Shown: piece by piece, positions 10,236 through 18,839 of the stretch | Numbering within the stretch: the stretch's first letter is position 1 | Layout of the letters: each line of letters begins with the position of its first letter | From: Phycisphaeraceae bacterium | GTDB lineage: Bacteria > Planctomycetota > Phycisphaerae > Phycisphaerales > UBA1924 | DNA: 64,000 nt | Reading direction: 5' to 3' | NCBI GenBank assembly: GCA_019636495.1 | Contig: JAHBXL010000016.1 | Location: 1 to 64,000 of the forward strand | Position numbers and translations under genes: made by a program | Notes under the pieces: model-generated | Databases searched by the model: none | What the model was told of the DNA's origin: nothing | What the model saw: the letters and a program-made list of their open reading frames with translations, nothing else

Positions 10236-11693
10236 TCAGCGCGACCGGCCGATCGCACCCGTCGGCAGTCCCTTGCGTTGCCACATCCGCTGCAGGTTGT
10301 CCGAATCGATCGCTTCCCAGGTGCTGCCGTCGTCAAGGACCGACCGGATCAGCGTCCCGCTTGCATCGTACGAGTACCGCTGCGGCGTGGCTTCATCGCG
10401 GAACGTCGTCACGACATCCCAGTTGCCGCCCGAGCCGACAGTCTGCGGAAAATCTCGCCGCAACGACACCGACCGCGACTGGCTCTGATACGTGTAGAAC
10501 GCCAGTTCGGTCTGGATGCGCCGCGTGACCAGCAACCGGTGAAGCAGGAAGAGTTCGAACTGGCTGAGGTATCCCTCGGCCGGTACGAACGGCCGCAGTT
10601 CCTCGGGCGACTTGCCGCCGTCCTGGATCACGATGTTCAGGTCGCGCCCGATGCGACCGCCGGTTTCGACCGCCGATCCGAGCCGCTCGCCCTTCGGACC
10701 CCACACCACGGTCCGGAGCGTCCACGTCTCTTCGTTGCGGTCCAGCGACATGAAGTACGTCGCCTCCGAGTCGATGACGCGCTCATCAAACAGCATCCGC
10801 GCCTGGATCCGCGCGAGGTATCCCTCCTGCGAGCCGCTCCGCGTGCTCGACACGCCCCCGACGTCTGCGCGCTTGCCCTTCCAGAACCGCATCCGGCGGA
10901 AGCCCAGTTCCTGCGCATCCGCCGCGCTCCCGGTGCGGGAAGGCATGCTCAGCCGGTGCACAAACTCGCGCCCATCGGCAAACGCCGCGGCGTAGTCCGC
11001 GTCTGTAAGCCCCGCAAAGAACGCAACGCCCGCCTTCACAAGCGAGCCGCGCGACGCGTTCAGCATCTCCGGGTCGAGGAACGACGCCGTCGCGATGCTC
11101 GCCTCGTAGATCGGACGGGCGATTGACATGAGCGACTCATCCGTGATCAACTCGAAGACCACAAACGTGTCCGCCGCGGGCTTGAAGATCGAGTACCCCT
11201 TCACCAGCCGCGATCCGTCCTGTCGTGGCACGCTCGTGTAGATCCGCTCGCACACCGCGCCGCTGTTGAGTCGCAGGTTCGACACTCGGTCGATCAGTGT
11301 GGCCTTGGTCTCCAGAATGACCTTCTGGTCCTTGTCCAGCACCCCGTACGCCCCCTGGATCAGCGTCCACGTGTTGTCCGCCGCTTCTTTTATCGTTGTC
11401 TCCAGCCGCGGCGAGGCCGGCGTCTGGATGTTGATCACCCACTTCTGATCATCCGGAACGATCTGCACCGCCTTGCGGTCGCCGATCATCGTCGACTGCG
11501 CAGTCGCGTTCCGTGGCAGGTACATGCTCAAGCCCACCTCGTCGAAGTTGAACGGTGCATCGGCAAGGTCCACCGCGATGCCTGCCGTCCGCGGCGGGGC
11601 GGAGGTCGTTCTTGGCTGGGTCTGGGCCGTCGCGGCGGTACACGCCACCAGGCTGGCAAGCATCGCGACGAGTCGGGTGTCTTTGATCGGCAT
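10236..11693 (-). CDS. exported protein of unknown function
   Basis: A 485-residue protein that I do not recognise. The N-terminus (MPIKDTRLVAMLASLVACTAATAQ) looks like a signal peptide cleaved after ATAQ. The rest is soluble, mixed alpha/beta and without Cys clusters or obvious catalytic motifs. It has a regular alternation of short beta-like segments typical of planctomycete periplasmic proteins. There is no clear Shine-Dalgarno before the ATG. The gene stands between the ribosomal promoter region and the GT39-like gene and may be transcribed on its own. Confidence 0.7.
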   Translation of the reverse strand: MPIKDTRLVAMLASLVACTAATAQTQPRTTSAPPRTAGIAVDLADAPFNFDEVGLSMYLPRNATAQSTMIGDRKAVQIVPDDQKWVINIQTPASPRLETTIKEAADNTWTLIQGAYGVLDKDQKVILETKATLIDRVSNLRLNSGAVCERIYTSVPRQDGSRLVKGYSIFKPAADTFVVFELITDESLMSIARPIYEASIATASFLDPEMLNASRGSLVKAGVAFFAGLTDADYAAAFADGREFVHRLSMPSRTGSAADAQELGFRRMRFWKGKRADVGGVSSTRSGSQEGYLARIQARMLFDERVIDSEATYFMSLDRNEETWTLRTVVWGPKGERLGSAVETGGRIGRDLNIVIQDGGKSPEELRPFVPAEGYLSQFELFLLHRLLVTRRIQTELAFYTYQSQSRSVSLRRDFPQTVGSGGNWDVVTTFRDEATPQRYSYDASGTLIRSVLDDGSTWEAIDSDNLQRMWQRKGLPTGAIGRSR

Positions 11694-11939
11694 GGATGGA
11701 TTCCGTTTGGTATTGCGCGGTCACCGAGAAACCTGATGAGGCCGCGTGTTCCTTCATCGGTTGTTTACCGGTCCCTGTGTGTTCCGGTGGGAGCCAGCAA
11801 ACGGCCGTTGCCCGAGGCCGCAAGAAATACCTGTTTAGGGGAGTGACTTGTACAGACACGTTTGGCGGTTGCCGCGCTCGAGCCGGTGCATGAACTGGGG
11901 GAAACAGGCAGATTCTTCAACTCCGCTTCCGGCCGGAGT
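11694..11939. other. intergenic region upstream of the ribosomal cluster
   Basis: Together with the next 94 nt this forms a 340-nt gene-free gap between the divergent exported protein and rpsJ. I see no gene or RNA here; it is less GC-rich than its surroundings, consistent with a regulatory region. Confidence 0.5.
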
Positions 11940-11967
11940 TTGACATTCGCGTTGAGCCCCGTATCTT
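11940..11967 (+). promoter_or_regulatory. promoter of the S10-spc-alpha ribosomal cluster
   Basis: A perfect -35 TTGACA (11940-11945), a 16-nt spacer and -10 TATCTT (11962-11967), ending 66 nt before the rpsJ ATG. It is the best sigma-70-type promoter match I see in the window. Confidence 0.75.
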
Positions 11968-12033
11968 TCCGGCTCGCCCCGCACTGCGCGGGCGTTGTGC
12001 ATCGGTATGACCCAAGCCAGTCGGAAGGACACG

Positions 12034-12342
12034 ATGAGCGGCGGCCGCATTCGAATCCGGATGGAAGCGTACGACCACCTGGCCCTGGACGCCTCGGCCA
12101 AGGAGATCGTCGAGCACGCCAAGCGCACCAGCGCGAAGGTGGCCGGTCCGATCCCTCTTCCGACGCGCGTCGAGCGTTACACCGTGCTCCGCAGTCCGTT
12201 CATCGACAAGAAATCCCGCGAGCAGTTCGAGATCCGCACGCACAAGCGCATCATCGACATTCTCGAGCCCAACCCCCGCACGGTCGATGCGCTCAATCGG
12301 CTGATCGTTCCCGCGGGCGTCTTTGTGAAGATCAAGGCCTGA
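12034..12342 (+). CDS. rpsJ: 30S ribosomal protein S10
   Basis: The 102-residue S10 of the 30S head, also the NusE partner of NusB in antitermination. It shows the full family pattern ([50 protein letters not shown]). The ATG at 12034 has GGAAGGA upstream; an in-frame ATG at 12007 would add nine residues not found in the family. First gene of the cluster and, unusually, followed at once by a terminator. Confidence 0.97.
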   Translation: MSGGRIRIRMEAYDHLALDASAKEIVEHAKRTSAKVAGPIPLPTRVERYTVLRSPFIDKKSREQFEIRTHKRIIDILEPNPRTVDALNRLIVPAGVFVKIKA

Positions 12343-12348
12343 ACCCAC

Positions 12349-12376
12349 ACCCACGCGATTGCGCGTGGGTTTTTTG
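12349..12376 (+). terminator. Rho-independent terminator between rpsJ and rplC
   Basis: A perfect 9-bp stem (ACCCACGCG / CGCGTGGGT), 4-nt loop ATTG and six T residues, starting 6 nt after the rpsJ stop. It would separate rpsJ from the rest of the cluster or act as an attenuator. Confidence 0.88.
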
Positions 12377-12449
12377 TTGCCCCGATTGTCCCCGCTTCCT
12401 CTGCCCATCGAGGCATGAAGCCGCTCACACGAGCACCCTGAGGTTTGCA

Positions 12450-13136
12450 ATGCTTCTGCTCGGCAAAAAGATCGGCATGACACGCGTCTTCAATGGTGAG
12501 GGCGCGAGCATCCCCGTCACGGTGCTGCAAGTCGGCCCGTGCGTGGTGACTCAGGTGCGCACCCCCGACACCGATGGCTACGCCGCGGTGCAGGTCGGAT
12601 GGGGCGACGCCAAGCCTCGCCGCGCGACAATGGCCACGATCTCGCACGATGCGAAGGCCGGCGCCGCGCCGCGCCGTTTCCACCGCGAGTTCCTCGTCCC
12701 CGCCGCCAAGGTGGGCGAGTTCACGCTCGGGCAGGAACTCACCGTCGCCGGGCTCGAGGGCTCCGCCTACGTGGATGTGACCGCCACGAGCAAGGGCAAG
12801 GGCTTCCAGGGCACCATGAAGCGTCACAACTTCAAGGGCCTGTTCGCCAGCCACGGCACCGAGCGCAAGCACCGCTCGCCGGGTTCGATCGCCAGCCACG
12901 CGACCAACCGCGGCCACTCGGGCAAACTCAAGAAGGGCAAGAAGATGTCCGGCCACATGGGCGCCGAGCGTGTCACGCTCCGCTCGCTGGACGTCATCAA
13001 GATCGACCCCGACCAGAACCTGGTCATCGTCAAGGGGCCCGTCCCCGGAGCCAACAACGGCTTTGTCATGGTTCGCCCCGCGGTCCGGCTCAACCGGTCC
13101 AAGGCCAAGAAGGTCGCCGACGCGGCGAAGAAGTAG
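12450..13136 (+). CDS. rplC: 50S ribosomal protein L3
   Basis: A 228-residue L3 that helps nucleate 23S folding near the peptidyl-transferase centre. It has the [11 protein letters not shown]-terminus, the central extended loop region with [15 protein letters not shown] and [11 protein letters not shown], and a Lys-rich C-terminus. There is no strong Shine-Dalgarno (TGAGGTTTGCA before the ATG). It is the first gene after the intra-cluster terminator and is followed by a 281-nt spacer before rplD. Confidence 0.96.
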   Translation: MLLLGKKIGMTRVFNGEGASIPVTVLQVGPCVVTQVRTPDTDGYAAVQVGWGDAKPRRATMATISHDAKAGAAPRRFHREFLVPAAKVGEFTLGQELTVAGLEGSAYVDVTATSKGKGFQGTMKRHNFKGLFASHGTERKHRSPGSIASHATNRGHSGKLKKGKKMSGHMGAERVTLRSLDVIKIDPDQNLVIVKGPVPGANNGFVMVRPAVRLNRSKAKKVADAAKK

Positions 13137-13417
13137 GTGATTTCGCGGCTCATCGTTCGAGCCGCTGATCGAAGAACTGCCGCAGGCCGCGAGGGATCGC
13201 GACCCGCGGGCCCGGAGGGTCCGAAAGGAAACCGCCGGGCGGGAACAAGAAGTTGATCCGGTGCATCGGGCGAGTGTCGCCCGTGCCGGAAAAGACGGCC
13301 GAGTCGATTCCGCGCCGCCCCCATGTGTGACCGAGGGCGAGCCGGATAGGCGAAGGTTTCACAAGGATGCGGGAAGGTCCCGCGTCCGCACGAGGCGTCA
13401 GACGCAAGGCGACACAG
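13137..13417 (+). other. 281-nt spacer between rplC and rplD with a hairpin
   Basis: Other spacers inside the cluster are mostly far shorter. A perfect 7-bp hairpin (GCGGCTC / GAGCCGC, 13145-13165, 7-nt loop) starts 8 nt after the rplC stop but has no T tract. No convincing small ORF is seen; it could hold an r-protein leader or a processing site. Confidence 0.4.
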
Positions 13418-14104
13418 ATGGATGTCCCCGTCATCAACATGAAGGGCGTCGAGGTGGGCAGACTGTCCATCGACGCGACCAAACTCGGCGGCGAGATCAA
13501 TCCCGCCCTCATCAAGCAGGCGTACGTGATGTACCACGCGAACCGCCGCGTGGGCACTGTGCGCACCAAGAACCGCCAGGCGGTCGAGGGCTCCACCAAG
13601 AAGATCTACAAGCAGAAGGGCACCGGCCGCGCCCGTCACGGCGACAAGAAAGTCCCGCAGTTCCGCGGCGGCGGTCACGCCTTCTGGAAGCAGCGCGACC
13701 CCGAGGACTACGGCAAGGACATGCCCAAGAAGATGCGCCGCAAGGCGAATCTCAACGCGCTCCTGTCCAAACTGCTGGACAACGAGGTGCGCGTGGTGGA
13801 CGCGATGTCCATGACCGCGCCCAAGACCCGGGACTTCGTCAACTTCCTCGAAGCGATCAAGGTGGACAAGTCCGCGCTCGTGGCCGTCCCGGCCGAGAAC
13901 GACCATATCCGCCGCTCGGGCCGCAACGTCGAGAGCGTGACGCTCTGCCAGCCCTCGCAACTCAACTGCTTCGAGATGCTCAACCACCGCTACCTGGTCA
14001 TCGCCAAGGGCGACCTGCAGGCGTTCCTCGACGGCCCGCAGGCTCAGACCGGCAAGTCGGCCAAGATCAGCCCGCTCGGCCGTCGCCAGAAGGAGACCGC
14101 CTGA
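13418..14104 (+). CDS. rplD: 50S ribosomal protein L4
   Basis: A 228-residue L4, which lines the exit tunnel and in enterobacteria also represses the S10 operon. The tunnel-loop signature QKGTGRARHG(D) with VPQFRGGGHAF is intact. The start at 13418 precedes the conserved N-terminus; an in-frame ATG at 13367 lies in the unconserved spacer. The stop overlaps the rplW start by one base (TGATG). Confidence 0.96.
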   Translation: MDVPVINMKGVEVGRLSIDATKLGGEINPALIKQAYVMYHANRRVGTVRTKNRQAVEGSTKKIYKQKGTGRARHGDKKVPQFRGGGHAFWKQRDPEDYGKDMPKKMRRKANLNALLSKLLDNEVRVVDAMSMTAPKTRDFVNFLEAIKVDKSALVAVPAENDHIRRSGRNVESVTLCQPSQLNCFEMLNHRYLVIAKGDLQAFLDGPQAQTGKSAKISPLGRRQKETA

Positions 14105-14382
14105 TGCTTGCCATCGACGTCATCAAGCGCCCGCTCATCACCGAGAAGGGCACCTGGGGCATGAACGAGCAGAACCGCTACGCGTTCGTGGTCGACCGCC
14201 GCGCTTCCAAGACGGACATCAAGCGCGCCGTCGAGCAGATCTACAACGTCAAGGTCGAGAAGATCAACACCCAGACCCGCAAGGGCGAGCACAAGCGCTT
14301 CCGCTACGGCATGCGACGCGAGGCCGACATCAAACTCGCCACCGTCCGCCTGGCCGAGGGAAACACCATCGAACTGTTCTGA
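14104..14382 (+). CDS. rplW: 50S ribosomal protein L23
   Basis: A 92-residue L23 at the tunnel exit, docking site for SRP and trigger factor. It shows KRPLITEKGT and the basic loop RKGEHKRFRYG. Its start overlaps the rplD stop, implying translational coupling. Confidence 0.96.
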   Translation: MLAIDVIKRPLITEKGTWGMNEQNRYAFVVDRRASKTDIKRAVEQIYNVKVEKINTQTRKGEHKRFRYGMRREADIKLATVRLAEGNTIELF

Positions 14383-14428
14383 CACGCCGATGCGGGCCGC
14401 GCCCGCTCACGTGTGACGAGGTACGCAG

Positions 14429-15286
14429 ATGCCCATCAAGATCTACAAGCCGACCAGCGCCGGACGCCGAAACGCGTCCGTCAACGCGCACGCCGAGGTG
14501 ACCAAGAAGTCCCCCGAGCGGTCGCTCCTCCGGCCCATCAAGCGCACCAGCGGGCGCAACCACCACGGCAAGATCACCGTGCGCGGTCGCGGCGGCGGCG
14601 CCAAGCGCATGTACCGTGTGATCGATTTCCGCCGCGCCGACCGCGACGGCATCGAGGGCAAGGTCGTCGGCATCGAGTACGACCCCAACCGCTCGGCGCA
14701 CATCGCGCTGGTGCGCTACGCCGACGGCGTCAAGCGATACATCATCGCCCCGCAGGGACTGACCGACGGCGACACGGTTCTCAGCAGCGGCAGCGGACCG
14801 GTCGAGCCCCAGGTCGGCAACAACATGCGACTGCGGGACATTCCCGCAGGCCTCGATGTTCACTGCGTCGAACTCAAGCCCGGTGCGGGCGCGCAACTTT
14901 GCCGCAGCGCGGGCCGCGGCGTTCGTCTCATGAACAAGGAGGGCGAGCACGCGACCATCATGCTGCCCTCCGGCGAAATGCGCAAGGTCCCCATCGACTG
15001 TCGCGCGACCGTCGGCGTCGTCGGCAATCCCGATCACCAGAACCGCCAACTCGGCAAGGCCGGGCTCTCGCGGCACCTGGGTATCCGCCCCAAGACCCGC
15101 GGCGTGGCCAAGAGCCACAACGCCCACCCGCTGGGCGGCGGTTCGGGCCGCTCCAAGGGCAACCGTCCGCCGGTCGGCCCGACGGGCACGCTGGCCAAGG
15201 GCGGCGGCACGCGCGACCGCAAGAAGGCCTCCACCAAACTCATCATCCGCCGCCGCGTCAGCAAGCGCTTCGGCCAGAAGAAGTAA
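14429..15286 (+). CDS. rplB: 50S ribosomal protein L2
   Basis: A 285-residue L2, needed for subunit association and peptidyl-transferase activity. The domain pattern is complete (GRNHHGKITVRGRGGGAKR, AGRGVRLMNKEGEHATI, LSRHLGIRPKTRGVAKS). The C-terminal loop that usually reads DHPHGGG reads AHPLGGG here: the functionally important first His is kept, while the preceding Asp and the second His are replaced. A basic C-terminal tail follows. Confidence 0.96.
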   Translation: MPIKIYKPTSAGRRNASVNAHAEVTKKSPERSLLRPIKRTSGRNHHGKITVRGRGGGAKRMYRVIDFRRADRDGIEGKVVGIEYDPNRSAHIALVRYADGVKRYIIAPQGLTDGDTVLSSGSGPVEPQVGNNMRLRDIPAGLDVHCVELKPGAGAQLCRSAGRGVRLMNKEGEHATIMLPSGEMRKVPIDCRATVGVVGNPDHQNRQLGKAGLSRHLGIRPKTRGVAKSHNAHPLGGGSGRSKGNRPPVGPTGTLAKGGGTRDRKKASTKLIIRRRVSKRFGQKK

Positions 15287-15307
15287 TCAGACCAACGGAA
15301 CCACGCC

Positions 15308-15607
15308 ATGGGACGCAGCCTCAAAAAGGGACCGCACGTCGACGAGCGACTCTACCGCAGGGTGGAGAAACTCAACCAGCAGAACAAGCGCGAGCCCATG
15401 AAGACCTGGGCCCGGGACTGCACCATCGTCCCCGAGTTCATCGGGCACACCTTCAAGGTGCACAACGGTCGTCAGTTCCACGACGTGTTCGTGACCGAGG
15501 ACATGGTCGGACACAAACTCGGCGAGTTCAGCATCACCCGCACCTTCCGCGGCCACACCAACAAGAAGGAAGGCATGGAGGCGGGCGCAACCGGCGGCAA
15601 GAGTTGA
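15308..15607 (+). CDS. rpsS: 30S ribosomal protein S19
   Basis: A 99-residue S19 of the 30S head, contacting S13 and the A-site finger. It shows [12 protein letters not shown], the [16 protein letters not shown] loop and [16 protein letters not shown]. Normal length; 21 nt after rplB. Confidence 0.96.
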   Translation: MGRSLKKGPHVDERLYRRVEKLNQQNKREPMKTWARDCTIVPEFIGHTFKVHNGRQFHDVFVTEDMVGHKLGEFSITRTFRGHTNKKEGMEAGATGGKS

Positions 15608-15671
15608 GCGCCGCCGGGTTCGCACGCATTCGCACACCCACGCACGACAGGATCGATCGAAGGGACAGGCC

Positions 15672-16214
15672 GTGAGGATCAACGCCCAGAAACTGAAGAC
15701 CCGTGCCGCCGAAGCCGGCGTGAGCGTCGACGCGCTCGCCCGCTCGGTGGAGCGCACCGGCCTGACCGGCCCCAAGGCCGTGTCCGCCGTCAACAACTGG
15801 ATGCGCGGCAGCGACCACCCGCGATGCAAGGCCGAGGATGTCCGCGCTCTGGCGCAGACCCTGGGCTGCCAGCCCAAGGACATCGCGCGGTTCACCACGG
15901 TCTTCCGCTACCACCGCGGCAGCCCGCGCAAGGCCAAACTCATTGTCGACCTCATCCGCGGCAAGCGCGTCGACGAGGCCATGAACCTGCTCACCTTCAC
16001 CACCAAGCGGGCCGCGGTCGACGTCAAGCAGGCCCTCATGTCCGCCATCGCCGACGCCGAGCAGGCCGAGGCCGACGTCACCACGCTGGTCGTGGCCGAG
16101 AGCATGGTCGCCAACGGGCCGGTCATGAAGCGGTTCCAGCCGAAGGACCGCGGCCGTGCACACCCGATTCTCAAGCGAATGACCCACATCACCGTGGGTG
16201 TCGAGGAGCGCTGA
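15672..16214 (+). CDS. rplV: 50S ribosomal protein L22 with N-terminal helix-turn-helix extension
   Basis: A 180-residue protein; ordinary L22 is about 110. Residues 76-180 are L22 (FRYHRGSPRKAKLIVDLIRGK, tunnel beta-hairpin region PVMKRFQPKDRGRAHPILKRMTHITV). Residues 1-75 resemble a Cro/C1-XRE helix-turn-helix: KLKTRAAEAGVSVDALARSV, then VNNWMRGSDHP and EDVRALAQTLGCQPKDIARF, matching the usual W-x-R-G and LA-x-x-LG-x-x-x-x-x-L spacing. The start is GTG with AAGGGACAGG upstream. The frame is continuous with no stop between the parts, so this is a real fusion in this sequence. It may bind nucleic acid, for example for autoregulation; that is inference. Confidence 0.92.
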   Translation: MRINAQKLKTRAAEAGVSVDALARSVERTGLTGPKAVSAVNNWMRGSDHPRCKAEDVRALAQTLGCQPKDIARFTTVFRYHRGSPRKAKLIVDLIRGKRVDEAMNLLTFTTKRAAVDVKQALMSAIADAEQAEADVTTLVVAESMVANGPVMKRFQPKDRGRAHPILKRMTHITVGVEER

Positions 16215-16219
16215 ACGTC

Positions 16220-16924
16220 ATGGGCCAGAAGACTCATCCATTCGGTCTGCGGGTCGGCATCACCGAGGCGCACAAGAGCCGGTGGTACGCCCCCAAGGCG
16301 CTCTACGGCGAACTCCTCATCGAGGATGCGCGCATCCGCAAGGTGCTGGACCAGCGGTTCAACCGCCAGCCCCCGCACGCGGCGGTGAGCGACATCCACA
16401 TCGAGCGCACCCGCGAGGAACTCAAGGTCATCGTCAAGACCGCGCGCCCCGGTCTGGTCATCGGGCCCAAGGGCGCGGAGGTCGACCGCCTGCAGGAGGA
16501 ACTGCAGTTGATGACCGGCCGCAAGGTCTCGATCTCGATCATCGAGGTCAAGAACCCCGACCTGGATGCGAAACTCGTCGGCGAGAACGTCGCCGAGCAG
16601 TTGCGCAAGCGGGCCAGTTTCCGCCGCGTCGTGAAGATGCGTGCCGAAGCAGCGATGCAGGCGGGCGCGCTGGGCGTGAAGATCCAGATCTCGGGCCGCC
16701 TGGGCGGGGCCGAGATGAGCCGCGTTCTGGCCGTGAAACTCGGTTCGCTCCCGCTCAGCACGCTGCAGGCCAACATCGACTTTGCGTTGTCCGAAGCGAT
16801 GACGCCGTATGGCGTGATTGGTGTCAAGGTGTGGATCTACAAAGGCCTGTACGTCCAGGGCATGGTGGACGAGACCGAATCCAAGGCGGCAGGCGGCCGC
16901 GCCCGCGCACGCGGGCGCCGCTGA
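16220..16924 (+). CDS. rpsC: 30S ribosomal protein S3
   Basis: A 234-residue S3 at the mRNA entry site. It has the N-terminal MGQKTHPFGLRVGI, a KH-type 2 domain around VIGPKGAEVDRLQEEL, and the C-terminal domain with GRLGGAEMSR and VKVWIYKG. A basic Arg tail ends the protein. It starts 5 nt after the rplV stop. Confidence 0.96.
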   Translation: MGQKTHPFGLRVGITEAHKSRWYAPKALYGELLIEDARIRKVLDQRFNRQPPHAAVSDIHIERTREELKVIVKTARPGLVIGPKGAEVDRLQEELQLMTGRKVSISIIEVKNPDLDAKLVGENVAEQLRKRASFRRVVKMRAEAAMQAGALGVKIQISGRLGGAEMSRVLAVKLGSLPLSTLQANIDFALSEAMTPYGVIGVKVWIYKGLYVQGMVDETESKAAGGRARARGRR

Positions 16925-16961
16925 ACCCGGCGCACGACCGAAGCAGTACGGAGAGTGACCC

Positions 16962-17381
16962 ATGGCGTTGATGCCCAAACGAGTGAAGTACCGCAAGGAG
17001 CAGCGGCGCGTGCGCCCGCGCAAGGCGACCAAGGGCAACTACGTCGCCTTCGGCGAGTACGGCCTGCAATCGATGGAGGGCGCGTGGGTCCCCGGCCGCA
17101 CGCTCGAGGCCGGCCGCATCGCGGCCCAGCACTTCCTCAAGCGCGAGGGCAAACTGTTCATCCGCGTCTTCCCCGACAAGCCCATCAGCAAGAAGCCCTT
17201 GGAGACGCGAATGGGCACCGGCAAGGCCGACGTCGACTACTGGGCGGCGCGCGTCAAGCCCGGCACCATGCTCTTCGAGATCGCCGGCGTGCCCGAGGCC
17301 CTCGCCAAGAAGGCCCTGGTCCGCGTCGCCATGAAGATGCCCGTCAAGTGCCGCTTCGTCGGCCGCCGTCTCAGCGTCTGA
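16962..17381 (+). CDS. rplP: 50S ribosomal protein L16
   Basis: A 139-residue L16 near the A-site tRNA elbow. It begins [19 protein letters not shown] and shows [38 protein letters not shown] and [14 protein letters not shown]. Normal length. Confidence 0.96.
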   Translation: MALMPKRVKYRKEQRRVRPRKATKGNYVAFGEYGLQSMEGAWVPGRTLEAGRIAAQHFLKREGKLFIRVFPDKPISKKPLETRMGTGKADVDYWAARVKPGTMLFEIAGVPEALAKKALVRVAMKMPVKCRFVGRRLSV

Positions 17382-17422
17382 AGAAGCCCGCACACGCAAC
17401 GTGAATCGAACGAGGTCGAACC

Positions 17423-17635
17423 ATGAAGGTCCACGAGAAACGCAAGGAAGTTCGCAAACTGACGGACGAGGAGATCGGCGTGGAGATCAAGCGTCTCCGC
17501 GCGGACCTGCACACCGTCCGCACGCAGTTCGTGACCGCCAAGGTCGAGGATTCCTCCAGGTACGGCAAGATCAAGAAGGACATCGCCCGGCTCCTCACCG
17601 AGCGGACCGCGCGCCGCGCGGCCGCGAGCAAGTGA
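17423..17635 (+). CDS. rpmC: 50S ribosomal protein L29
   Basis: A 70-residue, two-helix L29 at the tunnel exit. It shows the L29 pattern ELR-like [19 protein letters not shown] and [16 protein letters not shown]. Confidence 0.94.
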   Translation: MKVHEKRKEVRKLTDEEIGVEIKRLRADLHTVRTQFVTAKVEDSSRYGKIKKDIARLLTERTARRAAASK

Positions 17636-17667
17636 CCGGACCGGCACGCACACACGGACAGCCCCTC

Positions 17668-17979
17668 ATGGCCAAAGCAACCACGAACAAAGCCGCCGCA
17701 TCCGCCGAAGCGCCCCTCAAGGGAACCCGCGTCGGCGTCGTCGAGTCCGACAAGCGCAACAAGACCCGCAAGGTCGTCGTGCAGTACAAGGTCCGCCACG
17801 CCAAGTACGGCAAGTTCGTCGCGCGACGGACCGTGCTCCATGTGCACGACGAGACCAACGACTCGCGCATCGGCGACACGGTGGAGGTGGCCCAGTGCCG
17901 CCCCCTCAGCAAGACCAAGAGTTGGAAACTGGTGCGCGTGGTCGAGCGCAGCCGCCGCGTCGAACTCATCAAGGACTGA
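17668..17979 (+). CDS. rpsQ: 30S ribosomal protein S17
   Basis: A 103-residue S17 with the OB fold. After about 17 Ala-rich residues the conserved core runs [20 protein letters not shown], then [36 protein letters not shown] 16S rRNA binder of early assembly. Confidence 0.95.
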   Translation: MAKATTNKAAASAEAPLKGTRVGVVESDKRNKTRKVVVQYKVRHAKYGKFVARRTVLHVHDETNDSRIGDTVEVAQCRPLSKTKSWKLVRVVERSRRVELIKD

Positions 17980-18019
17980 ACGTCGCGGGCCGGCCGGCCG
18001 GCCGCAGAGGTGAACGAAC

Positions 18020-18406
18020 ATGCTTCAGCAGGAAACACGTTGCGAGGTCGCGGACAACAGCGGCGCCAAAGAGGCGTACGTCATCCGCGTCTACGGCGGC
18101 TCCACCCGCAGCGGACGCTTCACGCGCCGCATCGCGGGCGTCGGCGACAAGGTCCTCGTCTCCATCAAGAAGGCTCTCCCCGGGGCGGACGTCAAGACCG
18201 GAGACAAGTCCAAGGCCGTCGTCGTGCGCACGACCAAGGCCACCCGCCGTCCCGATGGCTCCTACGTCAAGTTCGATGCCAACGCCGTCGTGCTCATCGG
18301 CGACGACGGCAACCCCAAGGGCACGCGCATCTTCGGGCCTGTCGCCCGTGAACTGCGCGAGAAGAACTACATGAAGATCGTGTCTCTCGCGCCGGAGGTG
18401 GTCTGA
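18020..18406 (+). CDS. rplN: 50S ribosomal protein L14
   Basis: A 128-residue L14 at the subunit interface. It begins [18 protein letters not shown] and contains the signature [14 protein letters not shown] and [22 protein letters not shown], ending with [25 protein letters not shown]. Confidence 0.96.
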   Translation: MLQQETRCEVADNSGAKEAYVIRVYGGSTRSGRFTRRIAGVGDKVLVSIKKALPGADVKTGDKSKAVVVRTTKATRRPDGSYVKFDANAVVLIGDDGNPKGTRIFGPVARELREKNYMKIVSLAPEVV

Positions 18407-18409
18407 ACC

Positions 18410-18778
18410 ATGGCACGTCACGTTCGCAAGGGCGACAACGTCATCATCAACAGCGGCTCCCACAAGGGCAAGGTCGGAACGATCATGCGCGTCCTCACCA
18501 AGGAGGATCGCGTCATCGTCAAGGGCATCAACCTCCGAACCAAGCACCTCAAGCCCAACCGTCTTAACCCCCAGGGCGGCATCGTCACCCGCGAGGCCCC
18601 CATCCACATCTCCAACGTCAGCCCCGTCGTGGACGGCAAGCCGTCGCGCGTCCGCTTTGTCACCAAGCCTGACGGCTCCAAGGTTCGTGTCGCCGCTCGC
18701 GGCGGGCAGGAACTGGGCGTCGTCCGCGGCCCCGATGCCAAGAAGAAGCACGAGGCCAAGCCCTCCCGCAAGAAGTGA
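18410..18778 (+). CDS. rplX: 50S ribosomal protein L24
   Basis: A 122-residue L24 with the KOW motif (VRKGDNVIINSGSHKGKVGTI) and KGINLRTKHLKP. It has a Lys-rich C-terminal tail slightly longer than usual. It starts 3 nt after rplN. Confidence 0.95.
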   Translation: MARHVRKGDNVIINSGSHKGKVGTIMRVLTKEDRVIVKGINLRTKHLKPNRLNPQGGIVTREAPIHISNVSPVVDGKPSRVRFVTKPDGSKVRVAARGGQELGVVRGPDAKKKHEAKPSRKK

Positions 18779-18839
18779 TCCCAACGACCGCACGCCTCAC
18801 ACACGCGGACGCTCCCGTCCGTGACCCCGGAACAGACCC

